The position numbers and the translations under genes were made by a program. 64,000 nt of DNA. It comes from Smallanthus sonchifolius (lineage: Eukaryota; Streptophyta; Magnoliopsida; Asterales; Asteraceae). Position 1 is the stretch's first letter, and every line of letters begins with the position of its first letter. This document shows, piece after piece, positions 22,097-32,127 of the stretch. Under the pieces are notes generated by a model. That model had not been told where the DNA came from. It saw only the letters and a list, made by a program, of their open reading frames with translations, and did no database searches. The DNA lies in assembly GCA_023525975.1 (NCBI GenBank), contig CM042040.1:54715486-54779485 (forward strand). The letters are read 5' to 3'.

Positions 22097-22599
22097 TGTT
22101 GAAGAACTTTTGTGTGACAAACAATCTGGATACTGTCTTAGATTTTTGTACTTGTCTTGTATGTATTAGTCTTTGTATGTTAGTGTTTGTTTGTATTAGG
22201 AATCGAGTTGTAATCACTAATATATGTACTAGTCGTCTGTTTTCTCTAAGTGTTTTGCGCACTTAACATGTGCGCATGAATTACTTACTGCGTACTTAGC
22301 AAGTACGCAAGAACCCTCTGCGTACTTGCTAAGTACGGAGGAACAATTTGCCCTACGCACTTGTTAAGTGCGCAGAGACCAGATCTAGTATAAATAGAAT
22401 ATGTTGACAGAAGTTATGTACGCACTCAGTTGTAACATTTTTGTAACCTTCAAGTTTTATAATAGACAAAGTTTGAAATTGCTTTCGTTGTCGGTTTACT
22501 TTGTGTTACTTGATTCTCCACCTAGTCACGGGCATTCCGCACCCGGTTGGACTAGTCACACACCCACACGTAACAATCCGAGACACCCGGGGACCTACA
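22097..22599 (+). repeat. Copia-A LTR A
   Basis: It starts TGTTGAAGAAC and ends GGGGACCTACA. TATA box TATAAATAG is at 22389-22397. Four palindromes at 22257-22374 come directly before the TATA box (GCGTACTTAGCAAGTACGC, GCGTACTTGCTAAGTACG and GCGCACTT/AAGTGCGC types). It is related to LTR B and to the Copia-1 LTR at 29868. Confidence 0.9.
22257..22374. repeat. Palindrome cluster in LTR A
   Basis: The cluster ends about 15 bases before the TATA box at 22389. Arms are GCGTACTT/AAGTACGC or GCGCACTT/AAGTGCGC with short variable centres. The same four-unit cluster lies at 24118-24238 and 30026-30143. Confidence 0.88.
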
Positions 22600-23920
22600 A
22601 GATTGAGGGAATTGTTGGAGAAGCAACCACCTAAGCCTAGCAGTGAAGAGGCTTGTCACTTAGTTGATCTAACTAAGAGTGATGACCAAGACAAGGATCC
22701 TGAAGTCGAACCGAGTGGAAGTGAGCAGCAACCGTCAGCTTTGGTGATTGTTCACATTTCTGTCGTGCCTATGGCTGAGGGGGAGTCTTCTCGGAGTGAA
22801 GGTGGAGGTGATGCTTCAGGTGGTGATAAAGGAAAGTTTGTGGCTGACGTATTGAAAGATCTATCTAACGACGTGTCGGACGATTTGATCTTATTATTAG
22901 AGCCAGACTATTCCAAAGAAGCACAGATCGATGCTCTCTGCAATCTGGAAGAGGGAGAGATCGACTCTGGCGATGACTGGGATGAGGAGGATGAGGAGGT
23001 TATGATTGAATTTCCCAAGGGTGACGGGGAAGGAGAATATGAGTTTGAGGATGGAGAGATTTTTGAAGCTCCATCCTTTGAAATTAATCTTGATACAGTT
23101 TCAGTCGAGCCTGTAAGTACTGTTGAGGCGTCGACTGAAGCCTCTCCTACCGACCCTCCACTTGTGGATCCAGAGGCACATAAAAGCAAACATACGCCTG
23201 CAAGTTCATCAAAGGATCCGGCTCCTGTCTGGTAGAAGACATCAATCATAGAAAAACATGGAGCGACATGTATGATCTTACCTGTGAGGTTCGAGGATGA
23301 CAAGAAGCTGTTTGCAATTAAGCGAGATGGGGGAGGCTCAATACTTGAAACCAACCAATGAAGTTTTCAGCTTCTTGCCAAAGTACGACCTCGTGAACCT
23401 AGCAAACCGAGAGCTGCTGAGTCACTTAAATCATGCAGTAGCGATGGGTTTATGGCAGGTTCTGCAACGAGAGGGAAGATCTGGGAAATTCGAAGTTTTT
23501 AAGCCTCATGTGCCCAAGCGAGTCAGGGACAAGAATGATAGACATCCCGTGACTCATAAAAGCCTAAAGAAACTGGTATACAAGCCAGTGCTGTGTGAAA
23601 CCAGGATTCCCCTGAGCAAGTTATCTCAGGATATCCTTGTTAACAAATGGTACTGTTACGTTGATCCTAAAACGGGAGAGGCGGTGGTGATTGGAAAGGT
23701 GTTGTCCGAGAGTGGAAGCTTAGTGCTAAGAGAACTGATCAGAGTGTTAGATGAGATCTGTTTCATCAACTTCTGTGTGAAAGATCTGGAGGTGCTAGCT
23801 GACAAGTACTGTATGTACACGAACGAGTGGACAAAGTTCCTTGCTTCTAAATACGACAAAGTGGTCAAGTTTTGTCTTGACTACAAAAAGAAGATGGAAG
23901 CTAAAGCTGGGGAGCATTGA
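22600..23920 (+). pseudogene. Copia-A third ORF, C-terminal remnant
   Basis: The frame from 22600 encodes an acidic stretch (EEGEIDSGDDWDEEDEEV), then after a TAG at 23233 the box KKLFAIKRDGGGS. It shifts frame near 23310 and continues to the stop at 23918 with FSFLPKYDLVNLANREL and KWYCYVDPKTGEAVVI. The end resembles the Copia-D third ORF (KHLYLIKRKNGR, FQSFPIYDLRTLIKVL, WSYSPVTGLLDI), so this is the same protein family on the sense strand of its element. Function is unknown; no enzyme motif is visible. The N-terminal half is missing. Confidence 0.7.
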
Positions 23921-23948
23921 AGATCGAAGACAATCCAGAGCTGTTGTC

Positions 23949-23959
23949 AAGGGGGAATT
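23949..23959 (+). other. Copia-A polypurine tract
   Basis: AAGGGGGAATT lies directly before LTR B, the plus-strand primer site. Confidence 0.85.
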
Positions 23960-24394
23960 TGTTGAAGCACTTTTGTGTGACAAACATTCAGGATAATGTC
24001 TTAGCTTTTTGTACTTGTTTTGTATGTATTAGTCTTTTTATGTTAGTGTTTTTATGTATTAGGTATCGAGTTGTAATCACTAATGTATGTATTATTCGTC
24101 TGTTTTCTCTAAGTGTTTTGCGCACTTAACATGTGTGCAGGAATTACTTCCTGCGTACTTAGCAAGTACGCAAGAACACTCTGCGTACTTGCTAAGTACG
24201 CAGAAACAATTTGCTATGCGCACTTGTTAAGTGTGCATAGATAAGGTCTAGTATAAATAGAATGTGTTGACAGAAGTTATATATGCACTCAGTTGTAACA
24301 TTTCTGTAACCTTCAAGTTTTATAATAGACGAATTTTGAAAGTGCTTTCGTTGTCGGTTTACTTTGTGTTACTTAATTCTCCACCTAGTCACGG
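23960..24394 (+). repeat. Copia-A LTR B, cut by Copia-D
   Basis: It begins TGTTGAAGCAC after the polypurine tract, has a palindrome cluster at 24118-24238 and TATA box TATAAATAG at 24252-24260. It stops at CCTAGTCACGG, where the related LTR at 29868 continues for about 68 more bases. The end of Copia-D begins there. Confidence 0.9.
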
Positions 24395-24786
24395 TGTAAG
24401 GTCCGGATTATTGAGGATCTTCAATCAATGATTTCAACAGCGTGTTGAACCTGACGGAAACAGACTCGGCACGTGACTTGTAGGTAGAATCAAAGAGGAC
24501 GAGACACAATTCAACAATCAAACGACTCGTATGTTGATAAAATCGCTGAATACACAATACAGATCATTCGACAACTCGTCTGACCGATTACAATAAACAA
24601 AACATCTACTAATACTAATCGGTTGGGCCAAGTCCTGGGACGCATACTCCAAGAATGCGGTTGGGATCCGCATACTTGAAGTATGCGACTGGGCCTGAAG
24701 TATGCGGCCGCAAACTTCCCAAAACTTGTCTTATGTGCATCCCGGTAATCTCTTGATGCGTTAGCCTATTAGGTTTGATCCTTACA
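24395..24786 (-). repeat. Copia-D 3' LTR (392 bp)
   Basis: The ends TGTAAGG and CCTTACA form a perfect 7-bp inverted repeat. It contains the palindrome CGCATACTTGAAGTATGCG (24669-24687), half-palindromes GAATGCGG and GAAGTATGCGG, and one CCGCAAACTT. All recur upstream of the third ORF. Confidence 0.88.
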
Positions 24787-24799
24787 ATCTCCCCCTAGG
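24787..24799 (-). other. Copia-D polypurine tract
   Basis: The minus strand reads CCTAGGGGGAGAT, abutting the LTR. A near copy (TTTAGGGGGAGA) lies at 29669-29680 after RNase H. Confidence 0.85.
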
Positions 24800-24817
24800 C
24801 TAATGCATTCAAGTAAC

Positions 24818-27721
24818 TCAGAGTATTTCAACGTCAGCTGAGTGATTACCGCCTCCCACAAAAAGGCCTTGAATCAACATCGTGGCTATCACTTTCATGA
24901 ACGGCTTAGTCTCCTTCTCATTTTCCTCTGGCATGAACAATCTCTGCTTAGACATTCTCATCATATCTTCCTTTCCAAACTTCATTAAATCCATAAGATC
25001 AGCTATTGTGAATTCTCTGTCAGTACAGTGAATGTCTAGAAGACCAGTCACAGGACTGTAAGACCAACACACCAGCTTACTCAGTGAGTTGTCCGGCAGT
25101 CCCTTATGAACAGGGACGCAATCAACCGTATTGGGAGGAGGATAGACTTCCATTATAAGCGGCTTCTGGGTGATTTTGTCGATCATGTATTTTGATGTCA
25201 CCCTCTTGCACTGAGCCGTCTTCATTACTTTGAAGTCATTGTCACATTCTCTTCTAAGAAATTCGACGAAGTCACTTGCATCTCCATTGTTCCCTAAGTT
25301 GTCGAAGAGAACCTTGATTAACGTTCTGAGATCATATATGGGAAATGATTGAAATTCGTGCTTATCAGCAAAATACTCGACTCGCCCATTTTTCCTCTTG
25401 ATCAGGTAGAGATGCTTCTCATTGTCATACATCCAGCTTAAAATGAGAGAACGATCATTCTTCTTTGAAAGTGCATTGGATGCTGTGACATAGTGAACTT
25501 CTGGTGGAGGAATGAAGTTGAACAAACTTTCCTTTTTATCTTCACTGCCTGTGGAAGATGTCGCTTAAGAAGCATCTTTAGGTTCAGCCACATGGTCAGC
25601 AGTTTCCTCCACTTAGGGAGGTGAATTACCTTTGGCGAATATATCGCTGTCAATGCCGGTAATCCCCTTTCCCTGAGCATCGATGTATGTAGGAGAGGTA
25701 GGCATATTTATGTCAAAGAAATCTATGGCCTGAAAGAGATCCTCTCCTGCAAAATCATCATCCAACACAGCTGAATCCCTTTCATATGAGAACGCGGAGT
25801 CCGATAGACCATGTTCAAAGTCAAATGAAATATCATTTTCAGACTGTTGTGCTCCCTTTTCTTCTGACATAGGAACGTAAACGACCATTGCTCTGGACAT
25901 ATCTTCTTGTGAGCTTGGTCTTTGATCTTCCTGGTCTCTATTTTGATCGTTGTCATCCTTTTTGCCTTCTTTATCATCACCATCACCATCATCATCACTT
26001 TTATCATCATCATTGCCTCTGCAGCCATCTTGTTTATTCGTTTTCTTTTTCTCTTTCTTTTCCTTCAGTTTCTTCAACTCTTTGAGCACATACTTCATGT
26101 TGTCTCTTAAGCTTTGAATCTGACCACTTTGTATGTTGATGGTCGTCCTAAGAGTATCATTTTCTTTATAGAGTTTCTCAATCTTTGAGTCTTTAGCCAC
26201 AAAGTCTTGTTCTAGACTGAATACTCTTTATTGTAGGGCTTGAACATCTACCGGTTCATAAACAATCTTCTCTTTTCCCTTGTCTTGCTTGGTAGGAACG
26301 AAAGGTGTGATGATAGGTGTGGATTGTTGCGGGAGTTATACAGAAACTTTTTCTTTCTTCCTCGAAACTAGATCAGCTTCATCATCGTAGTCTTCATCGG
26401 AAGTATCACTCTGTTGTTTAGATCGGTTGATGAGAGGAGGTTTCCTAGCAGCCTTTCTTTTAACCAGTAAGCTTCGGTGATATTTGTTGATGGGCACTTC
26501 TTCTTTCTCACTCTCTGTTTCAGAAGAATCAAACTCAATGCCGTCTGATTCACCTTCAGACTCACTTTCCTTTTCTTAAACATTTACAACACTTGAACTC
26601 TAGGCTTCATCTCCCTTTTCACTGGTGACACTCTGAGTTGCAGTGTCAGAGAACATTAAGTCGTCCAAGTTAAGATCGGCCATATCTTCTAAGTTCTCTC
26701 CATTGTCAAAGTAGATTGGCCCTTCAATGTAGAAATTTAGATCACCCTCGTGTTCATCAGCAAGTTGTACGTTTGGGATCATAGGCTCATTAACAATTGG
26801 AACTTCAGCTTGATTTTGAGCCTGTTGACGCACACGTATCTGTCTACGACGAGGCTGATGTGGTTGTTGGGGGTGTGAAGGTGGAGGTGGTGGTGGTTTT
26901 TGTTGATGTGGAGGTGGTGGTGGTGGTTGTGGGTGAGGCTGCTGAAGCTGGTTACCGTCGGTCTCTGAAAAGGCACCGAATTTCTCCAAAGGTCTCAGGC
27001 CGACATAGAAACCTTGCTTGTTCATGCATATATATGACATAATGCTTTTGTCCATCACTTTTATGTGCAACCTATTTTGAGTCATAACCAACTCCGGATG
27101 TTCTCTGTTAATGATCATCTGTAGGAATCGGGGGTACATTAAGAACACAAACTTCTTCTTTCCTGTCAAATTACTCTTCATTTATTCAAGCACAACTCTT
27201 GAGAAATTGAAGTTCTCCCCCGTAACCAATGCATAAACCATTGATGTCATGCTAACGCTTAATTCATCATAACCTCCTTTTCTTCCCGAAATGCACTTTT
27301 TCACCACGTGTGCCAAGTATCTCCAGCATAGTGGAAGATATCTCTTTAATATAGATGGCAGTTCTCCCTCATAACTCATCCTTTGGAAGGTGTCAGTCAT
27401 TTGTTTAGCAGTATAACTTGTAGGATGATCGGGATTATCACCAAAGTTCAGACAGGTCCTTATCACAGCTTCAGTAATTACAATTCTCTTTCCGGCCACC
27501 GTACCAGCAATTTCTTCAATATCATTTTCTGTGATTATATCAACAGTGCTCCAGAAATATCGAATAAAGTCTTTACAAATATCCGGATGTTGTGAAAGAG
27601 CATGAAATACTCTGGATGCCCATAATCCCACGATCATAGATCTGAACACAAGGTGATTCTGTGGTGGGTCCTCTAAGTATGCCGGTTCGTTATGATCTTT
27701 AACAAATTTTAAGTTTGCCAT
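24818..27721 (-). pseudogene. Copia-D third ORF, 968-codon frame with seven stops
   Basis: From the ATG at 27721 (MANLKFVKDHN) one frame runs to 24818 without any frameshift. Codons 1-210 are a globular region (FRSMIVGLWASR, RYFWSTVDII, ITEAVIRTCLNFGD, RYLPLCWRYLAHVV, MYPRFL) shared with the Copia-2 third ORF. A Pro/His-rich and acidic linker, a coiled coil (KLYKENDTLRTTINIQ, LKELKKLKEKKEKK), and a C-terminal domain (KHLYLIKRKNGR, SFPIYDLRTLIKVL) shared with Copia-A follow. Stops lie at 27182, 26600, 26576, 26336, 26228, 25613 and 25565. No signal peptide or membrane segment is seen, which argues against an envelope role. Family known to me only as Asteraceae Copia-linked hypothetical proteins. 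Confidence 0.82.
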
Positions 27722-27790
27722 GCCTGTAGTTAATAAAACAAGTTATATTCCAGAATGACACATTCAAAGTTGACGGACATAAGATATAAA

Positions 27791-27937
27791 CCGCAAACTT
27801 TGAAACATAAACCGCAAACTTTTGGACACACCGCAAACTTTAATTAGACCGTAAACTTTAACAACAACCGCAAACTTTAACAACAACCGCAAACTTTGTT
27901 TCAAGCCGCAAACTTTGTTTCCAGCCGCAAACTTTGA
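27791..27937 (-). repeat. Eight CCGCAAACTTT repeats upstream of the third ORF
   Basis: Eight copies of CCGCAAACTTT (one CCGTAAACTTT) are spaced 16-22 bases apart. The array ends about 70 bases upstream, in minus sense, of the third-ORF ATG at 27721. One CCGCAAACTT is also in the Copia-D LTR at about 24708. This looks like a repeated cis element. Confidence 0.88.
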
Positions 27938-29662
27938 AAGATCATGAATTCTAGAATTTTAACAGGTGTTTCATTACAATTTTGAGTTCATTAGGGTCGC
28001 ATGGTGATTTTGACTCAAACTTGTGGATCAATTTTAGTTTTCACACCAAATATCAAGGTCAATTTGGTCAAAATCCGGGTTCAGTTTCAGTATTCAAACA
28101 AGAACACTTCACATGTCCGATTAGTGTGAATCCAAGGTCAAAACTCTTACCCTTGATGTCGCCTATACTTCTTTAACACAAATAGAGCAACAAGATCACA
28201 TGAAGGTTAAGTAAACGGTCAATTTGGAACAAATATGGAGTATGCGGCTAGGAAAAAAAGATGAAGTATGCGGTTGGTATTTTTCCAGAACCTCAAACTT
28301 CGTTCCCTTTTATAGAGAACCCTAGAACTTTTTCAAAAAACTTGTCTTTTGAATTATTAGGTCAAGCAGGGACGGTCCTTTTAAGAAATACAATCAAAAA
28401 TAAAAATAAAAATAAAAATAAAAATAAAAAAATAAATAAAATAAAATAACTTCAATTAAGCTAAAAACACAAAATATTTTTGTTCTTTTCAATATATCGA
28501 ACTGCCTTGAAACAATAAAACATAATATTTTTGAGAGAAACTCTGTTATGCGATCATATCATTTTAGGGTAGACTAAACTATACTTATCAGCCACTCATC
28601 TTCTTAGACACGTCTTGGTGATTGCCAATATATTATCCTTCTAAAGTCAAGCCTTTATACCTTAGTTGACAAGCAGCAGTGAATGAATTTATCATGTTTT
28701 CTGGGTAAGTGTTATTCAAGACTTAGTGGGTCCCACACTCACATCTCAGAAACCTGCATTTATTTTAGTGTGAATTAGATGAGTTTTGATGAACTGACTG
28801 GACCCCACAACTTATCGGATAAGCTTTCCCTTCCTCATGATCTTTTGAGCACCTAAATATAACTAAATGAGCATAACTAGAACGGGTCAATGGACTGTTC
28901 AGGAAATCTCTGACAAATTTGATTACCAACATAGCGCGACGGATTTACATGTTCACAAACAGGAAATGCTCAGGATCATTGCACTACGGACTTACATGTC
29001 TTGATAAGAGATTCCTTCCCAGATCCATGTTCCCAAAGAGAAAAATATTTACATGTATACTAATATGTACGTCTTTTGACATATCTTTTTGAATTTTCCA
29101 ATAGCACGACATTAACATTGCGTGTGTTTTTGCTCACAATTTGTTTTGCATTTTCATTGAGTGTCTTTTCACCTATTTCATGTCATTGCATGTCTTTTAT
29201 CTATATACATATGTATACGGACTTGTATCCAGTCAGCTCGCAACCCCTTTGTGAAGGGTCTCGGCTTGTGCAATCCAGAGATAGTATGTTCATCCATAGT
29301 TCATTAATATTTATATGTAAGTGTTCAATTATTAACATGAAATAAATATTCTACCAATCTATGATATGTTCCCCAGTAAGGTAATGATCTTTATGTTTAA
29401 CTGAAACACTATCATGTTATCCTTTCAGTTTTAGCAGATCCTATCAACATATCACCCTAAGATCCCGATCTTTTCAATAACATGCTTTCCATAAGATGAT
29501 CCAACCTCTAGAATGATGTACTATAATTTCCCAATAGACAGAGTTCTAAATTTTTCTCAATAGAATGACTATCTTAACAAGCACAATATTTTCGTATTTT
29601 TCTGATTTTTATTTAAAGATGAAACTAAAAACTTAAACCGAAAATCTTTTTGGAGTTTTTAG
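27938..29662 (-). other. Copia-D spacer between RNase H and third ORF
   Basis: About 1.7 kb without a gene. It has two GTATGCGG motifs (near 28240 and 28266) like those in the Copia-D LTR and an AAAAAT repeat (28396-28445). Nothing else is recognised. Confidence 0.55.
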
Positions 29663-29668
29663 GAAATT

Positions 29669-29680
29669 TCTCCCCCTAAA
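29669..29680 (-). other. Internal purine tract after RNase H
   Basis: The minus strand reads TTTAGGGGGAGA about 85 bases after the RNase H stop. It matches the LTR-proximal polypurine tract at 24787 (TAGGGGGAGA core). It could be a relic of, or a second, plus-strand primer. Confidence 0.6.
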
Positions 29681-29762
29681 CTTTTGCATTTATGAAATAA
29701 ATCAAAGTTTAAACAAGCTAAAAACTAAGAAAAATATTTTTGGTGACCGAGCCTGCGACCGT

Positions 29763-29867
29763 TTAATCAAAATAAATCATTTTCAAACATTCAACCAGAA
29801 AGTTGAATCTTGCCAAATCAATAGCCCTTGTAAAAATGTCAGCGACATTCTTGTCAGTAGATCCCTG
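29763..29867 (-). pseudogene. Copia-D RNase H C-terminus
   Basis: The minus-strand frame reads GSTDKNVADIFTRAIDLARF, then LVECLKM, and stops at 29763-29765. This is the conserved end of Copia RNase H (compare NEQYADLFTKPFDEARF in Copia-2). It begins exactly where the plus-strand LTR at 29868 starts, so the gene was cut by Copia-1. The rest of the enzyme is outside the window. Confidence 0.88.
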
Positions 29868-30378
29868 TGTTGAAACACTTTTGTGTGACAGACACTCTGG
29901 ATAGTGTCTTAGCTTTTGTACTTGTCTTGTATGTATTAGTCTTTGTATGTTAGTGTCTGTATGTATTAGTTATCGAGTTGTAATTTCTAATGCATGTTAT
30001 TGTTGTATATTTTCTCTAAGTGTTTTGCGCACTTTGCATGTGCGCAGGAATTACTTCCTGCGTACTTAGCAAGTACGCAAGAATACTCTGCGTACTTGCT
30101 AAGTACGCATGAAAAATTTGCCCTGCGCACTTGTTAAGTGCGCAGAGATCAGGTCTAGTATAAATAGGATAGGTTGACAGAATTTATGTACGCAGACATT
30201 TGCACTCAGTAGTATTCTCTCTGTAACCTTCAAGTTTATAATAGACGGATTTTAAAAGTGATTTCGTTGTCGATTTACTTTGTGTTGCTTGATTCTCCAC
30301 CTAGTCACGGGCATTCCGCACCCGGTCCGACTAGTCACACACCCACACGTAACGATCCGAGACATCTGGGGACCTGCA
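29868..30378 (+). repeat. Copia-1 5' LTR (511 bp)
   Basis: It starts TGTTGAAACAC and ends GGGACCTGCA, followed by AG and the primer site. Palindrome cluster 30026-30143, TATA box TATAAATAG at 30159-30167. The left neighbour is a Copia-D RNase H frame. Confidence 0.92.
30026..30143. repeat. Palindrome cluster in Copia-1 LTR
   Basis: Four palindromes with GCGCACTT/TGTGCGC, GCGTACTTAGCAAGTACGC, GCGTACTTGCTAAGTACGC and GCGCACTTGTTAAGTGCGC cores end 15 bases before the TATA box. Confidence 0.9.
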
Positions 30379-30380
30379 AG

Positions 30381-30392
30381 TGGTATCATAGC
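30381..30392 (+). other. Copia-1 primer binding site
   Basis: TGGTATCATAGC differs by one base from the standard TGGTATCAGAGC and begins two bases after the LTR. Confidence 0.88.
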
Positions 30393-30696
30393 TTAGCTCT
30401 TGATTTCGAGTGTTGTGAGTGTGTTAGGAGCATCTTCTACAATTCCTACAGAGATTTTGCAAGCAAAAGTGGGTGTTTTTGTTGATTGTTGTGATAAAAT
30501 ATGGGTAGCTCTTGAGCACTATTTTAGAAGCAAAAATCACTCAAAAACCGACTTTTGTTGTGTATTTGAGTGTTTTGAGCATCCAAGGTTGGTTAGAAAC
30601 GAGTTTCTGACCCTTTGGCTCATTTTGTTTTGTCATATCTTCAATTTTTTCTGTCTCCGGTGAGATTCCAGTGACCGGAAAAAGTTGGTGAAAAAG

Positions 30697-30905
30697 TGAT
30701 CTGCGTACTTACCATATTTGGAAACAAGTACAGTCTTGCTGAGTACTTACCAAGTACGCAAGACCATATTTGCTGCGTACTTAATTGATATCCTGCATAC
30801 TTATCATTTACTCATGCGTACTTGTCAAGTATGCAAGAGCAAATTCTAAATACGCAAAACCAGGTTTTTAAGTGCGCAAGGCCAGATTCAAGTGCGCAAG
30901 TTGTT
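30697..30905 (+). repeat. LTR-type motifs in the Copia-1 leader before gag
   Basis: The leader holds about eight whole or half copies of the LTR palindrome: CTGCGTACTTACC, GAGTACTTACCAAGTACGCA, CTGCGTACTTAATTG, GCGTACTTGTCAAGTATGCA, AATACGCAA and AAGTGCGCAAG twice. They lie between the primer site and the gag ATG at 30940. Confidence 0.82.
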
Positions 30906-30939
30906 TTAATTTTTCTTAAATTTGACTAAGTGTTTCACC

Positions 30940-32127
30940 ATGGAAAATCTTCAGAACCTCGGTAACCTTCTTAATTATGACAATGAGATTGGAACCCCGC
31001 AAAAACCGCCAAAGCTTCTTAACGTAAATGATTACTCAAACTGGAAAGCACGCTTTGAGCACTATATCTCATATACCGATTCTTCACTTTAGATACCATT
31101 CTAGAGGGTTATAAGCATCCCACATATACATATCTTGATGAGGAAATTCCCAAGCCTATCTCCAAACTTGATGAAGAAGAAAAGAAAGTTTATGACAGAG
31201 AGAAGAAGGCACACAGATCTATTACTATGGCCTTTACCGGGGAGTTATTCCACAGCTTTAGAGGATATGATCACTCCAAGGATCTCTGGAAGGCTTTGCA
31301 GAATAGATTCGAGGGAAACAACGACATCAAGAAGAGTAAGAGGGATCTTCTTAGGAAGCAGTATGAGTGCTTCAGATATCTGGAGAATGAATCTATAGAA
31401 GAGCTTATCTCTAGATTCTAACATCTGCAAACTGAGCTGAAAGCTTATAACCTGATCTATCCGAATGAGGAGTTGGTTGAGAAATTTCTGGATGTCCTAC
31501 CACCAAAATTTGAGATCTACACCACTCTGATGAGAGAGAACTCAATGTTTTATGAGATGACTATTAATGAAGCAACCGGAAAGGTTTAAGCACATGATAT
31601 GAACCTAAAACGAAAGCAGAGCTCAGGAAGACCTCAAATACAAGACCCTTCTATGTATTTTGGGACGTCTTCCACAGCCTAGTCATCGGGTTCTAGAATT
31701 GCCCTTTTCTTAGGGAACTCTCATGAGGAGGATAACTCAAATGTCTGCGGTGGTCAAGCTTGCTATGCTGCATCTGGATCTGGTTCTGGTTCTGGATCTC
31801 ATCACCAGAATTCCTCAAGAAATCGTTCTCCCACATCTTCAGCTAACCAATCAGCAATAGCCAAGATAGCTGAAGATCATGTGGCCTTATTCTCATCATG
31901 CATGCATGCCAATGAGAACTTCATTGGCGGTAAGCTCACAGACCCTGAAACCATAGAAGAAGACTTCAATCAGGTGGATCCGGATGATATGGAGGACATG
32001 GATATTCAGTGGAATATGGCCATGATATTGAGAAGGGCAAAGCGTTTCCTGAACAGAACAGGAAGAAAGTTTATTGGTGGACATTCAAATTCCAAGGTGG
32101 GATTTGATAAAACTAAGGCTAAGTGCT
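30940..32127 (+). pseudogene. Copia-1 gag, broken, left part
   Basis: From the ATG at 30940 (MENLQNLGNLLNYD) the frame stops at 31090-31092, shifts, and continues with a UBN2-type region: RSITMAFTGELFHSFRGYD, LWKALQNRFEGNN, RKQYECFRYLENESIEEL. A further stop at 31419, a TAA near 31587 and a TAG near 31680 follow. The end reads DDMEDMDIQWNMAM, RAKRFLNRTGRKF and DKTKAKC, the first cysteine of the expected zinc knuckle, where the sequence breaks at the Copia-2 remnant. The product would be a capsid protein. Confidence 0.85.

Larger units (their letters stand above)
22097..24394 (+). mobile_element. Copia-A, internally deleted element with two LTRs
   Basis: LTR A (22097-22599), a 1.36-kb internal remnant and LTR B (23960-24394, truncated) lie in plus orientation. 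The internal part is only the end of a third ORF and a polypurine tract; primer site, gag and pol are gone. LTR B is cut by Copia-D at 24395, so the right flank and target duplication are not visible. Confidence 0.85.
24395..29867 (-). mobile_element. Copia-D, 3' half (LTR, third ORF, RNase H end)
   Basis: On the minus strand the order is RNase H end (29763-29867), spacer with a purine-rich tract, third ORF (24818-27721), polypurine tract and 3' LTR (24395-24786). The upstream part is displaced by the Copia-1 insertion at 29868 and lies beyond the window. Copia-D itself sits in Copia-A's LTR B. Confidence 0.85.

Noticed and set aside
20601..22169. Short plus-strand open frames in the Athila-like tail
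   Set aside because: AT-rich, no domain, no conserved counterpart in the same region of G2.
25888..26110. Plus-strand His- or Ile-rich open frames
   Set aside because: They are the reverse reading of the Asp/Lys-rich linker of the Copia-D third ORF.
28396..28449. AAAAAT repeat and its short Lys/Asn-rich open frame
   Set aside because: Simple sequence; no sign of a gene.
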